Shown: positions 30,115 through 39,688, numbered from the stretch's first letter. The stretch is DNA of 64,000 nucleotides from Psychrobacter aquaticus CMS 56 (GCF_000471625.1 NZ_AUSW01000032.1:1-64000); one strand, 5' to 3'. Notes: generated by a model from the sequence alone, not told the origin. Made by a program: numbers and translations.

Positions 30115-30942
30115 ATGGAACCCATGGTCGTCATCGCAGCGCGTACTGCTGAAAAAGTTGGTAAAGAGATTTTATACGCACATCAAAACCGCCACAAAAT
30201 CGAGTTGGATATCGAGTCTAAAGGGCTTGATGGATTGGTCACGCGTATTGATCGTTTTAGTGAAGAGCTCACTATCGAGACGCTAAAAGCCAGCTATCCA
30301 AACCACTCGTACTTGGGTGAAGAGTTTGGTATGCAAGAAGGCCGCGGCGAAGATGCTGACTGGTGCTGGATTATCGATCCGCTAGATGGCACCAAAAACT
30401 TCGTTCACGGTGTGCCGCAGTTTTGTGTCTCTATCGCTGTACAGCATAAAGGGGTCACGCAACATGGCGTTATCTATGATCCAGTTCGTGATGAGATGTT
30501 CTCAGCTAGCCGTGGTAAAGGCGCCCGCCTCAACCAGCGCCGTATCAATGTGAGCGAACGCAAGACGCTTGACGGTGGTTTATTTACCACAGGTCATCCG
30601 CTTGAGCGCAAGCGCAATGGCGAAGTTATTTCTTATGCCAAAGAGCATTTTGAAAGCTTACAAAAAATTTCTGAAGCAGGCGGTCAAATTCGTCGTTTGG
30701 GATCAGCGGCACTTGATTTATGCTATGTGGCTGCGGGTCGTTTTGACGGTTATTTTGAGATGTCTATTAAGCCTTGGGATATCGCAGCGGGTGAGCTTAT
30801 CGTGACCGAAGCACGTGGTGTGGTGGTCGATCATACGGGTGCGCATAACTCTATGACGTCAGGTTCTATCTTTGCCTGTAATGTCAAATTACTGAAACCG
30901 TTGATGCAAGTAGTTGTACCGTCATGGGGCGATGCTGTATAA
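30115..30942 (+). CDS. suhB: Inositol-1-monophosphatase family protein
   Basis: Mg-dependent phosphatase of the IMPase fold, 275 residues. The metal site is complete: GEEFG, then WIIDPLDGTKNFVHG, and the late WDIAAGELIVTEARG. In E. coli SuhB also joins the NusA-containing antitermination complex on rRNA operons; the same is possible here. The start at 30115 follows a TAGG ribosome site, with the frame open upstream to 30055. Confidence 0.93.
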   Translation: MEPMVVIAARTAEKVGKEILYAHQNRHKIELDIESKGLDGLVTRIDRFSEELTIETLKASYPNHSYLGEEFGMQEGRGEDADWCWIIDPLDGTKNFVHGVPQFCVSIAVQHKGVTQHGVIYDPVRDEMFSASRGKGARLNQRRINVSERKTLDGGLFTTGHPLERKRNGEVISYAKEHFESLQKISEAGGQIRRLGSAALDLCYVAAGRFDGYFEMSIKPWDIAAGELIVTEARGVVVDHTGAHNSMTSGSIFACNVKLLKPLMQVVVPSWGDAV

Positions 30943-30985
30943 GCATTAGTTTTTAGAAGCGCCAATATTAAAATGCGTTAATATT

Positions 30986-31019
30986 AAAAAGCTGGTTCCA
31001 TTATGGGGCCAGCTTTTTT
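30986..31019. terminator. Shared bidirectional terminator overlapping the end of the WS/DGAT gene
   Basis: AAAAAGCTGG pairs with CCAGCTTTTT. It ends suhB on the plus strand. The last codons and stop of the convergent WS/DGAT gene lie inside the hairpin. Confidence 0.7.
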
Positions 31020-32428
31020 GTTTTTTTAGCGCATTTATCTTTAACTGTTATACCTTGAAATGCCAGCTCTTTACTGGTTTTTTCTAATAGCGTTAGCTCT
31101 TCTTCTATTAGCATCAGCATATCTTGTACATGTGGCAGTCCTTTACTACAGGCGGTAATACAAAACTCAATCTTGTCCAAATAAGTGGCCAAAGTTATAT
31201 TCATGGCTTGACCATTGAACACAATAGAGGCGGGGTACAAGGATTGCAGACGCGCACCATTCCAATACAAGGGCTTTTCAGAGCCAGGAACGTTGGAGAT
31301 GATAAGGTTAAAAGCCTGCTTTTTAGGGAATAAGCCCGTTGCCAAATTGATACCTTGCCAAGCATAGGCTATCACGCTGTAGTTGATGACTTGTGCTTGA
31401 TTCATCCGGCGAAATCGACGTTTGCCATTATTCATACTACGATGAATTAACTCTATTCTACGCAGTGGGTTGTCTAAATGCGTGCCCAAATTGGCCAATA
31501 CAAAAGACAGCTGATTGCCCGATATACTATTGTCGGTACGCAGCGACATCGGCACAAAAGCAATCAATGGCTTGCTAGGTAGCGCGTCCATTGATAATAA
31601 ATAACGACGAATCGCACCACCACAAACCGCCAACACCACATCGTTTTTGCTGATTTTTAATCTTTCGGCGATATCGTTAAAGCGCTGTATGTCATAAGAC
31701 TGTGCTGCTATCCGCCGTGAGGCGGAGATGCGCTTATTCAAAATACTCATCGGCGCATCAAAAGTACCGACGTACCCATCATCGCCATGATTTTTGAAAT
31801 TATCTAGCAACTCTGTGAACACTGGTTTAATGGTAGATATTTGCTCTTTAAGGATGCGCCTGACAGACCTTTCAGCAGGCAGGATAGCATTGACGTGGTT
31901 ACGATGACGCGTCATTAATGACCAGACGGGCAAAGTGACTGGCTCATTTGGTGACTGTGATAGGGACTTTTGTACGAGGCGCATGGCAGCAATGCCGTCG
32001 ACCAAAGAGTGATGAATCTTAAAGTACAAGGCAAAACGCTCAGGGCTACTGTCAGTTTCTGGTTGAATGCCTTCAATCACGTGACATTCCCACAAAGGCA
32101 TGGCGCGATCTAACAAACGTCCATGCTCTCTTGAGACGTACATGAGTAGCTCACGAACACGTGCAGGACTGGGCAAAGCCACATGATGAAAGTGATGTTC
32201 GACATCAAAGTTTTTGTCTTTTTTCCAAAATATCAAATGTTCTAGAACTTGATTAAAGGGAAAGCTTGGCGGTACATCAGAGTCTTGCATTTGCTTAACC
32301 AGCTGATAGACAAAATCGCTGTTTGCCTTTTCTGGTAACTCAAATAAGAACAAGCCTCCCACATGCATGGGTTGTTTACGCGACTCAAGAAGTAAAAACA
32401 ACTGGTCGACCGCTGTGAGAAGTCGCAT
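31001..32428 (-). CDS. Wax ester synthase / acyl-CoA:diacylglycerol acyltransferase
   Basis: Bifunctional acyltransferase making wax esters or triacylglycerol as storage lipid. The protein has 475 residues, the usual WS/DGAT length. The catalytic HHxxxDG motif reads HHSLVDG at residues 139-145. MHVGGLFLFE near the N-terminus, the NDVVLAVCGGAIRRYL block and the later NLIISNVPGS motif (PF06974-type C-terminal domain) are all present. The product is cytoplasmic or membrane-peripheral. It is a single gene, with its end codons in a terminator shared with suhB. Confidence 0.93.
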   Translation of the reverse strand: MRLLTAVDQLFLLLESRKQPMHVGGLFLFELPEKANSDFVYQLVKQMQDSDVPPSFPFNQVLEHLIFWKKDKNFDVEHHFHHVALPSPARVRELLMYVSREHGRLLDRAMPLWECHVIEGIQPETDSSPERFALYFKIHHSLVDGIAAMRLVQKSLSQSPNEPVTLPVWSLMTRHRNHVNAILPAERSVRRILKEQISTIKPVFTELLDNFKNHGDDGYVGTFDAPMSILNKRISASRRIAAQSYDIQRFNDIAERLKISKNDVVLAVCGGAIRRYLLSMDALPSKPLIAFVPMSLRTDNSISGNQLSFVLANLGTHLDNPLRRIELIHRSMNNGKRRFRRMNQAQVINYSVIAYAWQGINLATGLFPKKQAFNLIISNVPGSEKPLYWNGARLQSLYPASIVFNGQAMNITLATYLDKIEFCITACSKGLPHVQDMLMLIEEELTLLEKTSKELAFQGITVKDKCAKKTKKLAP

Positions 32429-32499
32429 AATAAATCCTTTTATAGTCAGTTCAAATTTTTTCTTATTATTTTATTGTTGAGTACAATGACGACATAAAT

Positions 32500-33324
32500 C
32501 TACTGAAAAAAGTAGCCAGTTTGTGGTGAGCTGGCCGTAGCCATCTTGCGCATCGGCATACGACCTGCCAAAAATGCCGCACGGCCTGCCCAAACGCCAT
32601 GCTTCATCGCATGTGCCATCATGACTGGATTTTGGGCATTGGCAATCGCTGAATTCATCAGCACTCCATCACAACCAAGCTCCATAGCAATCGCTGCATC
32701 CGAGGCCGTACCGACGCCAGCATCCACCAATACGGGTACGTTGGCATTTTCGATAATTAAGCTGAGCGTGTGACGATTGAGCAGACCAAGACCTGAACCA
32801 ATCAAGCTGCCGAGCGGCATAATTGCGACGCAGCCCATGCTCTCTAACTCTTGGGCGACAATAGGGTCATCTGAGGTATATACCATGACTTCAAAGCCAT
32901 CATCAATCAATACTTGAGCCGCTTTTAAGGTTTCGGTCACATTGGGATAAAGGGTTTTTTCATCACCCAACACTTCAAGCTTAACCAAATTGTGGCCTCC
33001 TAGCAGCTCGCGAGCAAGCTTGCAGGTACGAATCGCTGTTTCTGCGTCAAAACAGCCAGCCGTATTGGGCAATATGGTGTATTTATCAGGAGAAATGACA
33101 TCAAGCAAATTGGGCTCATTGCGATTTTGGCCAATATTGGTACGACGAATGGCAACCGTTACAATCTCTGCTCCTGAAGCAGCAATGGCTTCGCCAGTTT
33201 CAGCCATATCCTTATATTTGCCCGTGCCCACCAACAGTCGCGATGAAAAGGTGCGGCTGCCTACGGTAAAAGTATCTTGTAAAAGTGGTTTCGGATGAGT
33301 AGTAGTGCTGGCGTTCTCTGACAT
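32500..33324 (-). CDS. thiG: Thiazole synthase
   Basis: Forms the thiazole phosphate of thiamine from deoxyxylulose phosphate, dehydroglycine and the ThiS thiocarboxylate. The 274-residue protein has the TIM-barrel motifs [28 protein letters not shown], the Schiff-base lysine in [20 protein letters not shown] and [15 protein letters not shown]. The start at 33324 (MSENAS) is chosen over the longer frame to 33414, which would add a spurious hydrophobic leader. ThiS is encoded at 7904. dxs, which makes its substrate, is about 3 kb away. Confidence 0.95.
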   Translation of the reverse strand: MSENASTTTHPKPLLQDTFTVGSRTFSSRLLVGTGKYKDMAETGEAIAASGAEIVTVAIRRTNIGQNRNEPNLLDVISPDKYTILPNTAGCFDAETAIRTCKLARELLGGHNLVKLEVLGDEKTLYPNVTETLKAAQVLIDDGFEVMVYTSDDPIVAQELESMGCVAIMPLGSLIGSGLGLLNRHTLSLIIENANVPVLVDAGVGTASDAAIAMELGCDGVLMNSAIANAQNPVMMAHAMKHGVWAGRAAFLAGRMPMRKMATASSPQTGYFFQ

Positions 33325-33676
33325 AACTGAAAATCCTAATAGCGAGCGGTCAAGGTGGATAAAAAAGATAATGGGCTGTCTGAGTAATATTAAAAAAGCG
33401 AGATAGACAATCATAGCGTACTGTCAGCAAAATAAGAAATCGTATGTGGCAATGGCTATATATACTGTAAAAATAGGCGAGTGGCGCTATGCAAAAAAAC
33501 GCCAGCCACATAAAATAATACGTTTCTAAAACAAAATGTTATTATAACAAACTCGTGCAATCTTACTTGTACTCTTTTTTGAGCTAGCCAGCCAAGCACA
33601 ATGCATCTGCTCTGCTTGTATATCGCTTGGTCATGATTCTCTTTTTGACGTTATCTTCATTTATCAGGCCATCTTT
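33325..33676. other. Divergent intergenic region between thiG and gspE
   Basis: 352 bp carrying promoters of two divergent genes. I looked for a TPP riboswitch upstream of thiG on the minus strand and did not recognise one. Confidence 0.35.
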
Positions 33677-35218
33677 ATGCTGCAATTGCCGTACAGTTTT
33701 GCGAAACGCCATCAAATTTTGGTCATACTTGCGATTGATCCTGAGCTGCCACCGACTTTGGTGCTGACAAAGGCCACACCATTATCAGCGATTAATGAGG
33801 CGGTGCGCTTTTTACAGCAGCAAGGCGTGCGCGCTGTACCGATTTATGAAAGCGTCAATCCAGATGACTTTGAAAGACGTATGAATGCCGCTTATGCTGG
33901 TAACACAGGCGAATCACAGCACATCGCTGCGGGCCTAGAAGACCATCCTGACCTTGATAGTCTGGCCGATAGTGTGCCTGAAACTGAGGACTTGATGGAC
34001 CAACAAGATGACGCGCCTATCATCCGTCTGATTAATGCTTTGTTGTCTGAAGCCATACGTTTAAGTGCGTCAGACATCCATATCGAAACGTTTGAAAAGC
34101 GATTGGTCGTACGCTTTCGTGTCGATGGCGAGTTGAAAGAAATCATCACGCCAAAACGCCAGTTAGCACCCTTATTGGTGTCGCGTATCAAGGTCATGGC
34201 CAAATTGGATATCGCCGAAAAACGCGTGCCGCAAGATGGGCGTATTAGTTTAAGGTTGGCGGGACGTGAGGTCGATGTGCGGGTATCGACACTGCCCTCC
34301 AGCTTTGGTGAGCGCGTCGTCATGCGCTTGTTAGATAAACAAGCAGGCCGTTTGAACATGACCTATCTTGGGCTGTCTGATAACGATTATAGTGAGCTTA
34401 AGCGTCTGATTCATCGGCCACATGGCATCATTTTAGTGACAGGGCCGACAGGTTCAGGCAAAACTACCACGCTGTATTCGGCATTGACGGATCTCAATGA
34501 TCAAACCCGCAATATCTTGACAGCTGAAGATCCGATTGAGTTTCAACTCGATGGTATTGGCCAAACACAGGTCAATAATAAAGTGGACATGACCTTTGCC
34601 AAAAGCTTGCGGGCGATGTTGCGTCAAGATCCTGATGTGGTGATGGTGGGTGAAATTCGTGATCTAGAAACCGCTGAAATTGCCGTCCAAGCATCTTTAA
34701 CAGGACACTTGGTATTGTCAACGCTGCATACCAATACCGCCATCGGTGCGGTCACACGCTTACAAGACATGGGCGTTGAGCCATTTTTATTGTCGTCGTC
34801 GCTCATTGGGGTGGTGGCACAGCGTTTGGTACGAACTTTATGCTCGCATTGTCATAGCTGGCAAGCGGCTGATAACGAGCAAGCCAAATTGTTTACGGAA
34901 ATTGGTATCGCGTTAGGGGCTGAGAAGGGGGCAGGTAACGCTATTCAACTACCCAAGCCAGTTGGCTGTGAGAAGTGTAATCAATCAGGGTTTAAAGGGC
35001 GTACAGCGATCTATGAAGTGGTGCCCATTGATGACACGTTACGCCGCATGATTCATAGTAATACTGCCGAGTATGAGCTAGAAGAATACGCGCGCCTGCA
35101 AACACCATCGATTCGTGCCGATGGCTTACGCAAGGTCATAGAAGGTCGTACGACATTAGAGGAGGTGCTACGGGTGACCAAAGAAAGCGCCCTGACTGAT
35201 GACGCTATCATTGGTTAA
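33677..35218 (+). CDS. gspE: Type II secretion system ATPase GspE
   Basis: Cytoplasmic ATPase that powers pseudopilus assembly in type II secretion. The protein has 513 residues: a short N-terminal domain, then the ASDIHIE box, arginine finger region, Walker A GPTGSGKT (from residue 256), Asp box LTAEDPIEF, Walker B VMVGEIRDLETAEIA and the His box LVLSTLHTN. A zinc-binding tetracysteine (CSHC...CEKC) marks GspE rather than the retraction ATPase PilT. The rest of the secretion operon is not adjacent; gspF and gspG are 8-11 kb away. Confidence 0.92.
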   Translation: MLQLPYSFAKRHQILVILAIDPELPPTLVLTKATPLSAINEAVRFLQQQGVRAVPIYESVNPDDFERRMNAAYAGNTGESQHIAAGLEDHPDLDSLADSVPETEDLMDQQDDAPIIRLINALLSEAIRLSASDIHIETFEKRLVVRFRVDGELKEIITPKRQLAPLLVSRIKVMAKLDIAEKRVPQDGRISLRLAGREVDVRVSTLPSSFGERVVMRLLDKQAGRLNMTYLGLSDNDYSELKRLIHRPHGIILVTGPTGSGKTTTLYSALTDLNDQTRNILTAEDPIEFQLDGIGQTQVNNKVDMTFAKSLRAMLRQDPDVVMVGEIRDLETAEIAVQASLTGHLVLSTLHTNTAIGAVTRLQDMGVEPFLLSSSLIGVVAQRLVRTLCSHCHSWQAADNEQAKLFTEIGIALGAEKGAGNAIQLPKPVGCEKCNQSGFKGRTAIYEVVPIDDTLRRMIHSNTAEYELEEYARLQTPSIRADGLRKVIEGRTTLEEVLRVTKESALTDDAIIG

Positions 35219-35272
35219 TCACAGAGGTTTAAGTACTGAATGAATACGTGTGCGGCTTTGGGTTTACTTGAT

Positions 35273-35962
35273 TTATTCAGTTTTAGGGCCACTGTCATTA
35301 TCAAGATCGACTTCGGCAGATTTTTTGCTGGCTTTGCCTTGACGACGCGCTTCTAATTCAGATTTTGGTATCCACGCCCACGTCATCTCTACCACGATAG
35401 GAGCGCGCTCACTATCAGAGTCACGGTCATCAATGACGCAAGGAATGACCATCTCGCCTTTTGGCGTATTTAAAATATCTAAACGCTGCTCATCAGATAA
35501 GCTTGCGATAGCGGCCACTTGGCCTTTGTTGATGGGGCGATAAAAATTAACCGAATAAGATTTAATCAGTAGCACGCGATCAGAGGGCAAGTTTAGACCC
35601 AAAATAAAACCTGTCGCTGTCTCAGCCAGTAACGTAATGGCAACAGCATGGATAGAACCGATATGATTTTGCACCGTTTTGCTGTTGTTTAAACTAACCA
35701 CCACTTGGTTGGGTTCGACCGTTTCATAATACACGCCCGTCGTGCCCACGTAAGGCACTACTTTGCCAAAAGCTTTAGATAAAATGCTTGAGCGGGCACT
35801 GGCAGGCAAATATTTAGTGACAGATAACAGCTTGGTGAATTGATTGCTAATGGGCTTTAGCGTAGTGCTTGGTTTTGCGACTGGCGATCTTGTGTTGTCA
35901 GCCACTTTGGTTGGCGATTTTTTAGCCAATTTGATCGGCAGTTTTTTTAAGAGTCCTGACAT
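35273..35962 (-). CDS. DUF4442 domain (hotdog-fold thioesterase-like) protein
   Basis: A 229-residue cytoplasmic protein. After a Lys/Ser-rich N-terminus of about 45 residues, the hotdog region shows VVSLNNSKTVQNHIGSIHAVA and FILGLNLPSDRVLLIKS-like blocks typical of DUF4442, a family related to acyl-CoA thioesterases. The C-terminus is charged and looks disordered. AAGGAA precedes the ATG. Catalysis has not been shown for most members. Confidence 0.78.
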   Translation of the reverse strand: MSGLLKKLPIKLAKKSPTKVADNTRSPVAKPSTTLKPISNQFTKLLSVTKYLPASARSSILSKAFGKVVPYVGTTGVYYETVEPNQVVVSLNNSKTVQNHIGSIHAVAITLLAETATGFILGLNLPSDRVLLIKSYSVNFYRPINKGQVAAIASLSDEQRLDILNTPKGEMVIPCVIDDRDSDSERAPIVVEMTWAWIPKSELEARRQGKASKKSAEVDLDNDSGPKTE

Positions 35963-36327
35963 ACAAAATTCCTTGAATAAAATGGGATTTACAAGATTAG
36001 TGACTTGATATGGTCGATACCAAATAAGATGGATACACGATATTAAGATGCGTAACTGGTAACAGTTTTGCTGACGCTATTTTACGTGGGCCCAACTATA
36101 GTTAAAAATAACAGGCGTTTTTTTCTAGTGCTGGTCTACTAGAATTTATACGATGTATTGGCATCCTAATGTGCTTTATCCTAGCAGCTATTTTGACTAT
36201 GGTACATTAACGGATGTGTTCCTACTGTTATTATGATGAACTGCTGCGCTTATAAAATGACTGTCATGTTATGATGTGAGTAAGCCAAATTATCAAATCA
36301 AATGATTGAGTGATGTCATTGAATCTT

Positions 36328-36488
36328 TATAGTCGATTCTCAATCAAACAGATACATTATGTTCCAACGCGGAACTGGTATAAATTTCTCTCGCTTGCTG
36401 TGCCTGCGCAGCTCGATGCTACGAAACTTCTCGTTTAAAGATAAGCATTCCAGTCCCGCTGACTCGTTTTTATACTGAAATCAGTATA
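36328..36488 (-). repeat. 161-bp intergenic repeat, copy 2 (inverted)
   Basis: Reverse complement of the elements at 1591-1751 and 46371-46531, with the same length of 161 bp. It begins TATAGTCGATTCTCAATC and ends ACTGAAATCAGTATA. The core has GCTTGCTGTGCCTGCGCAGC and CTTCTCGTTTAAAGATAAG. Confidence 0.8.
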
Positions 36489-36544
36489 TGTTGCTAAAAG
36501 GTGTTGGCAAGCTAAGAATAGGCATCGTTGGATACTATATGGTT

Positions 36545-36578
36545 AGGCGCGCTATAATAAACAGATTTTAGCGCGCCT
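36545..36578 (+). promoter_or_regulatory. Strong hairpin overlapping a -10-like element upstream of mcrB
   Basis: AGGCGCGCTA and TAGCGCGCCT form a perfect 10-bp stem. A TATAAT (36553-36558) begins inside the left arm, with TTGGAT 19 bp upstream. It lies 53 bp before the mcrB ATG and is followed by TTATTTATTT. It could be a repressible promoter or a terminator-like insulator. Confidence 0.45.
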
Positions 36579-36631
36579 TATTTATTTCTCATGCGATTGT
36601 TATTGCTGAATAATTACTGCTGGATAATGCT

Positions 36632-38131
36632 ATGCCTGATATGTCCCATCACAAGCCGATCAATATAATTTACACTGGTGTCGCGGGTACAGGTAAAACC
36701 TATCAATTGCTACAAATTGCTAAAGCATATACCGATTACTTTCCTAAAACTAACGACGAGGATTTGCTGGGACAGCTGTTGCAAACGTTGAGCTGGCGCG
36801 AAGTTGTGTGCTTAATATTTTTGGATTTTCAAGCCAAAAAACAAGAGTTGGTAAAAGTACCTGAAATCGTCAGCCATGAGTTTTTTGTCACGAAAGCGGC
36901 GCAAAATGCCCGAGAAAATCATTTGAGCAATACGGCGTGGGTAGTACTACAAACACACAGTCCTGCCAGCTCGAAAACGGTTATATCTAAAAATCGAGCC
37001 AGCCAAGCTTATTTTGATAAGGACAATACTGGGGCGTGGTATTTACTGCCCGAAAGCCTACCGCTATTGAGTGAATTAATGCAGCAGTTGGCAGAGTTTC
37101 AGCAGGCGCAGCATGATAATAATGCTGGTCAGACGCAAGGGTTTAGCCAGCAGCGCTTTAGTATGGTCAGCTTTCATCAAGCGTATGGCTATGAAGAGTT
37201 TGTGGAAGGGATTCGTCCGGTTATGGCAGCTGCTACTCATGCCAGCAATGGTCACGCTAATCATAGGCAGGCAAATAATAGCGAGACAAATAACAGTCCG
37301 TCGCAGATGAGCTATGCCATTCAAAACGGCGCATTTTTAACATTGTGTCAGCGCGCTGCCCGCGATCCTGAACAGCGTTATGCGATGCTGATTGACGAGA
37401 TCAATCGTGCCAATGTCTCCCGAGTATTTGGCGAGTTATTGAGTTTGATTGAGCCAGATAAACGGGCTGGTATGGCAAACATGATGACAGTAAATTTGGC
37501 GTATTCTGGCCGGCCTTTTAGCGTTCCTGCCAATGTCGATATTTATGCCACCATGAACACCCAAGACCATTCTTTGGCACCCTTAGATATGGCATTGCGT
37601 CGTCGTTTTCGCTTTGTTGAGTGTTCACCGCAGCCCGAGCTATTACCTATTATCAGTCTAAGAACAGATTTAGAAGCTGACGATATAACAGAGGCAGCAG
37701 AGACGATAGATTTGGCCAAATTATTGATGGGACTCAATCACCGTATTACCCAAATGCTAGGCGCGGAGGTGCAGTTGGGCCATGCGTTTTTATGGTCAGT
37801 CAATAATCTTGAGCAACTACAGTCTGTGCTGATTGAACAGATTATTCCGCAACTGGCGCAGGCGTCTGGTGGTCAGCTTGCCATCTTGCAGTATATTTTT
37901 AAAGATGAGCAGCAGCCACTCAGCGCTCAATTTATTCAAGACAGCCAAGCACTACTGGATAATGACTCAAACAATCAGCCTCATACTGCCATCCAAAACC
38001 CGATGTTGTCAGGGCAAAATCCATTTTTTGACTTATCTATGAGTACAGGCAGCTATAGAATTAATAGCGATCTTCTTACCAAGACTGGCACGTTTGCTGA
38101 ATCGTTTGTCTATCAGCGGTTGTATCGATAA
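36632..38131 (+). CDS. McrB-like AAA+ GTPase of a McrBC restriction system, with internal insertion
   Basis: Motor subunit of a type IV, McrBC-like restriction system. The protein has 499 residues. Walker A GVAGTGKT is already at 16-23, so the usual N-terminal modified-base-reading domain is absent. Residues about 45-175 are an insertion that looks like a winged helix, with LSWREVVCLIF, KVPEIVSHEFF, NTAWVVLQTHSP and a final GAWYLLPE. The AAA+ core resumes at VSFHQAYGYEEFVEGIRP, then Walker B LIDEINRANVSRVFGEL (D255, E256) and the McrB signature MNTQDHSLAPLDMALRRRF (308-326). mcrC follows 15 bp downstream. Confidence 0.86.
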   Translation: MPDMSHHKPINIIYTGVAGTGKTYQLLQIAKAYTDYFPKTNDEDLLGQLLQTLSWREVVCLIFLDFQAKKQELVKVPEIVSHEFFVTKAAQNARENHLSNTAWVVLQTHSPASSKTVISKNRASQAYFDKDNTGAWYLLPESLPLLSELMQQLAEFQQAQHDNNAGQTQGFSQQRFSMVSFHQAYGYEEFVEGIRPVMAAATHASNGHANHRQANNSETNNSPSQMSYAIQNGAFLTLCQRAARDPEQRYAMLIDEINRANVSRVFGELLSLIEPDKRAGMANMMTVNLAYSGRPFSVPANVDIYATMNTQDHSLAPLDMALRRRFRFVECSPQPELLPIISLRTDLEADDITEAAETIDLAKLLMGLNHRITQMLGAEVQLGHAFLWSVNNLEQLQSVLIEQIIPQLAQASGGQLAILQYIFKDEQQPLSAQFIQDSQALLDNDSNNQPHTAIQNPMLSGQNPFFDLSMSTGSYRINSDLLTKTGTFAESFVYQRLYR

Positions 38132-38146
38132 GGGTATTAAACGGTG

Positions 38147-39688
38147 ATGAATAGCGATGAAAAAAGTTCAAGCAATATGACCAATCGTGCAAATAACATT
38201 TATATGACCGCGCCTGATGCTAAGGTAATGACCGTATTTGAACACCAACGTCTAACAGCGCTTGATTTCGTGCATGTCTCTGATTTTCATTGGCTAATGG
38301 CGCAAGAATTTACCGTGTTTACCATCAAACGAAAGCAAAGACAGTGGCAATTAAAGATTGGGCATTATATTGGCGTCATTTTACTACCTAGTGACATAAC
38401 GCTTGAGATATTGCCAAAGCCAATCGCCAGCAATGAAAGCACTCGCGCGCAGCGTCAACCGCATTCTTATAAATCTGCTCAAAACAGTGATATAGAAAAA
38501 ACCCGTCAATGGGTGCAACATATGCTGTCAGATCTCATCAATAGTCATGACCATTCACATAACAAACTGCCCAATACAAAAAACTTAGGTCAATTCAGTA
38601 ATCAACTGACGTTGCTACCAATAGCCGCCGCGTCCACATTACCATTGTCAGATTGGCTACTCAGGCAGTTTTTGCAGCGTTTGAATCATCATCAGCCGAC
38701 CAAACATTATCAACCGCAAACTTACAACCAAGTAGCGTTACAAGGCCGCCTGCTCATCAAAGAGCAACTTCGTTATAACAGCATGCAGCCACATAAGTTT
38801 TTCTGTGAGAGTAGTGTCCTTAGTCAAGACATGCTGGGCAATCGATTGATTAAGAAGGCGCTGACTTTATTGACGCCTTTATTGCCTGAATTGATTTCTC
38901 CCAAATTGTTACAAGCATGGCAGCAAGTGCCGACGCTCACGCATCATGAGATGCAGCAAGTAGACGCTATCTATAATCAAGCAAAGCGTCAGTTAGCGAT
39001 TCAACCACTTCAAGCGCAAAAACGGCAAGTAGCCCAGCAATTAGTAGACATGGCGTATTGGCTGCTACGGCAATCAACTGCTGCAACAGGTCATAGTATC
39101 GATCCACAAAAACCATTTAAACAAAATTCAAGCCAACTGCGTTTATGTCTACTCATTGATATGAATCAGGCGTTTGAGCAGTGGGCAAGTGAGCGCATCG
39201 CATCGATGTTTACGCAAGTAAGTGGCAAATATCGTCCACTGTACCAAACGCAACGTGTTTGGCTTAGCGATACACAAGGGCAGGCGCGCTTGTCCATACG
39301 TCCTGATTTACTTATATATAAAATAGCGACGGACGAGGATAGCCATCACTATCCGTATACTACATCGATGCTGGATGACCCTTATGGGCAAGGGAAATAC
39401 AGTCATGTCATTGATATTAAATGGAAGCATTTGTCTCATGCTGCTGCTATCAGTGCCAGTGACGCTTATCAGTTGACCAGTTATGCGCAAGCCTATCAAG
39501 CAGGGCAGGTTTGGTTGGTCTATCCGGTACAAGATGACGAGAGGCCGCCCATAGCACTGATACAACAAACTGATAGTGCCAACAACGCTGATAATGGGCC
39601 AAAGCATGCTCAGCTATGGCTTGTACCGTTTAATGTGATGACCGGCACAATAAACAGTGGCTCGCTTCGAGAGTTAAATGTAATCTAA
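38147..39688 (+). CDS. McrC-like nuclease subunit of a McrBC restriction system
   Basis: Endonuclease partner of the McrB-like GTPase, 513 residues. The N-terminal part, with a FTIKRKQRQWQLKIGHYIGVI strand region, binds the McrB ring in characterised systems. The C-terminal PD-(D/E)xK nuclease is intact: SIRPDLLI (D387) and VIDIKWK (D423, K425), with the earlier LCLLIDMNQAFEQW block typical of McrC. An in-frame GTG at 38144 is an equally placed start. The gene sits between mcrB and the tRNA cluster. Confidence 0.85.
   Translation: MNSDEKSSSNMTNRANNIYMTAPDAKVMTVFEHQRLTALDFVHVSDFHWLMAQEFTVFTIKRKQRQWQLKIGHYIGVILLPSDITLEILPKPIASNESTRAQRQPHSYKSAQNSDIEKTRQWVQHMLSDLINSHDHSHNKLPNTKNLGQFSNQLTLLPIAAASTLPLSDWLLRQFLQRLNHHQPTKHYQPQTYNQVALQGRLLIKEQLRYNSMQPHKFFCESSVLSQDMLGNRLIKKALTLLTPLLPELISPKLLQAWQQVPTLTHHEMQQVDAIYNQAKRQLAIQPLQAQKRQVAQQLVDMAYWLLRQSTAATGHSIDPQKPFKQNSSQLRLCLLIDMNQAFEQWASERIASMFTQVSGKYRPLYQTQRVWLSDTQGQARLSIRPDLLIYKIATDEDSHHYPYTTSMLDDPYGQGKYSHVIDIKWKHLSHAAAISASDAYQLTSYAQAYQAGQVWLVYPVQDDERPPIALIQQTDSANNADNGPKHAQLWLVPFNVMTGTINSGSLRELNVI

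Larger units (their letters stand above)
35963..36631. other. Intergenic region upstream of mcrBC
   Basis: 669 bp separating the DUF4442 gene from mcrB. It contains the 161-bp repeat (36328-36488) and a GC-rich hairpin overlapping a TATAAT (36545-36578). The first 365 bp hold no believable gene. Confidence 0.5.

Noticed and set aside
33325..33500. TPP riboswitch upstream of thiG
   Set aside because: No CTGAGA-type core or the paired helices expected of a THI box could be found.
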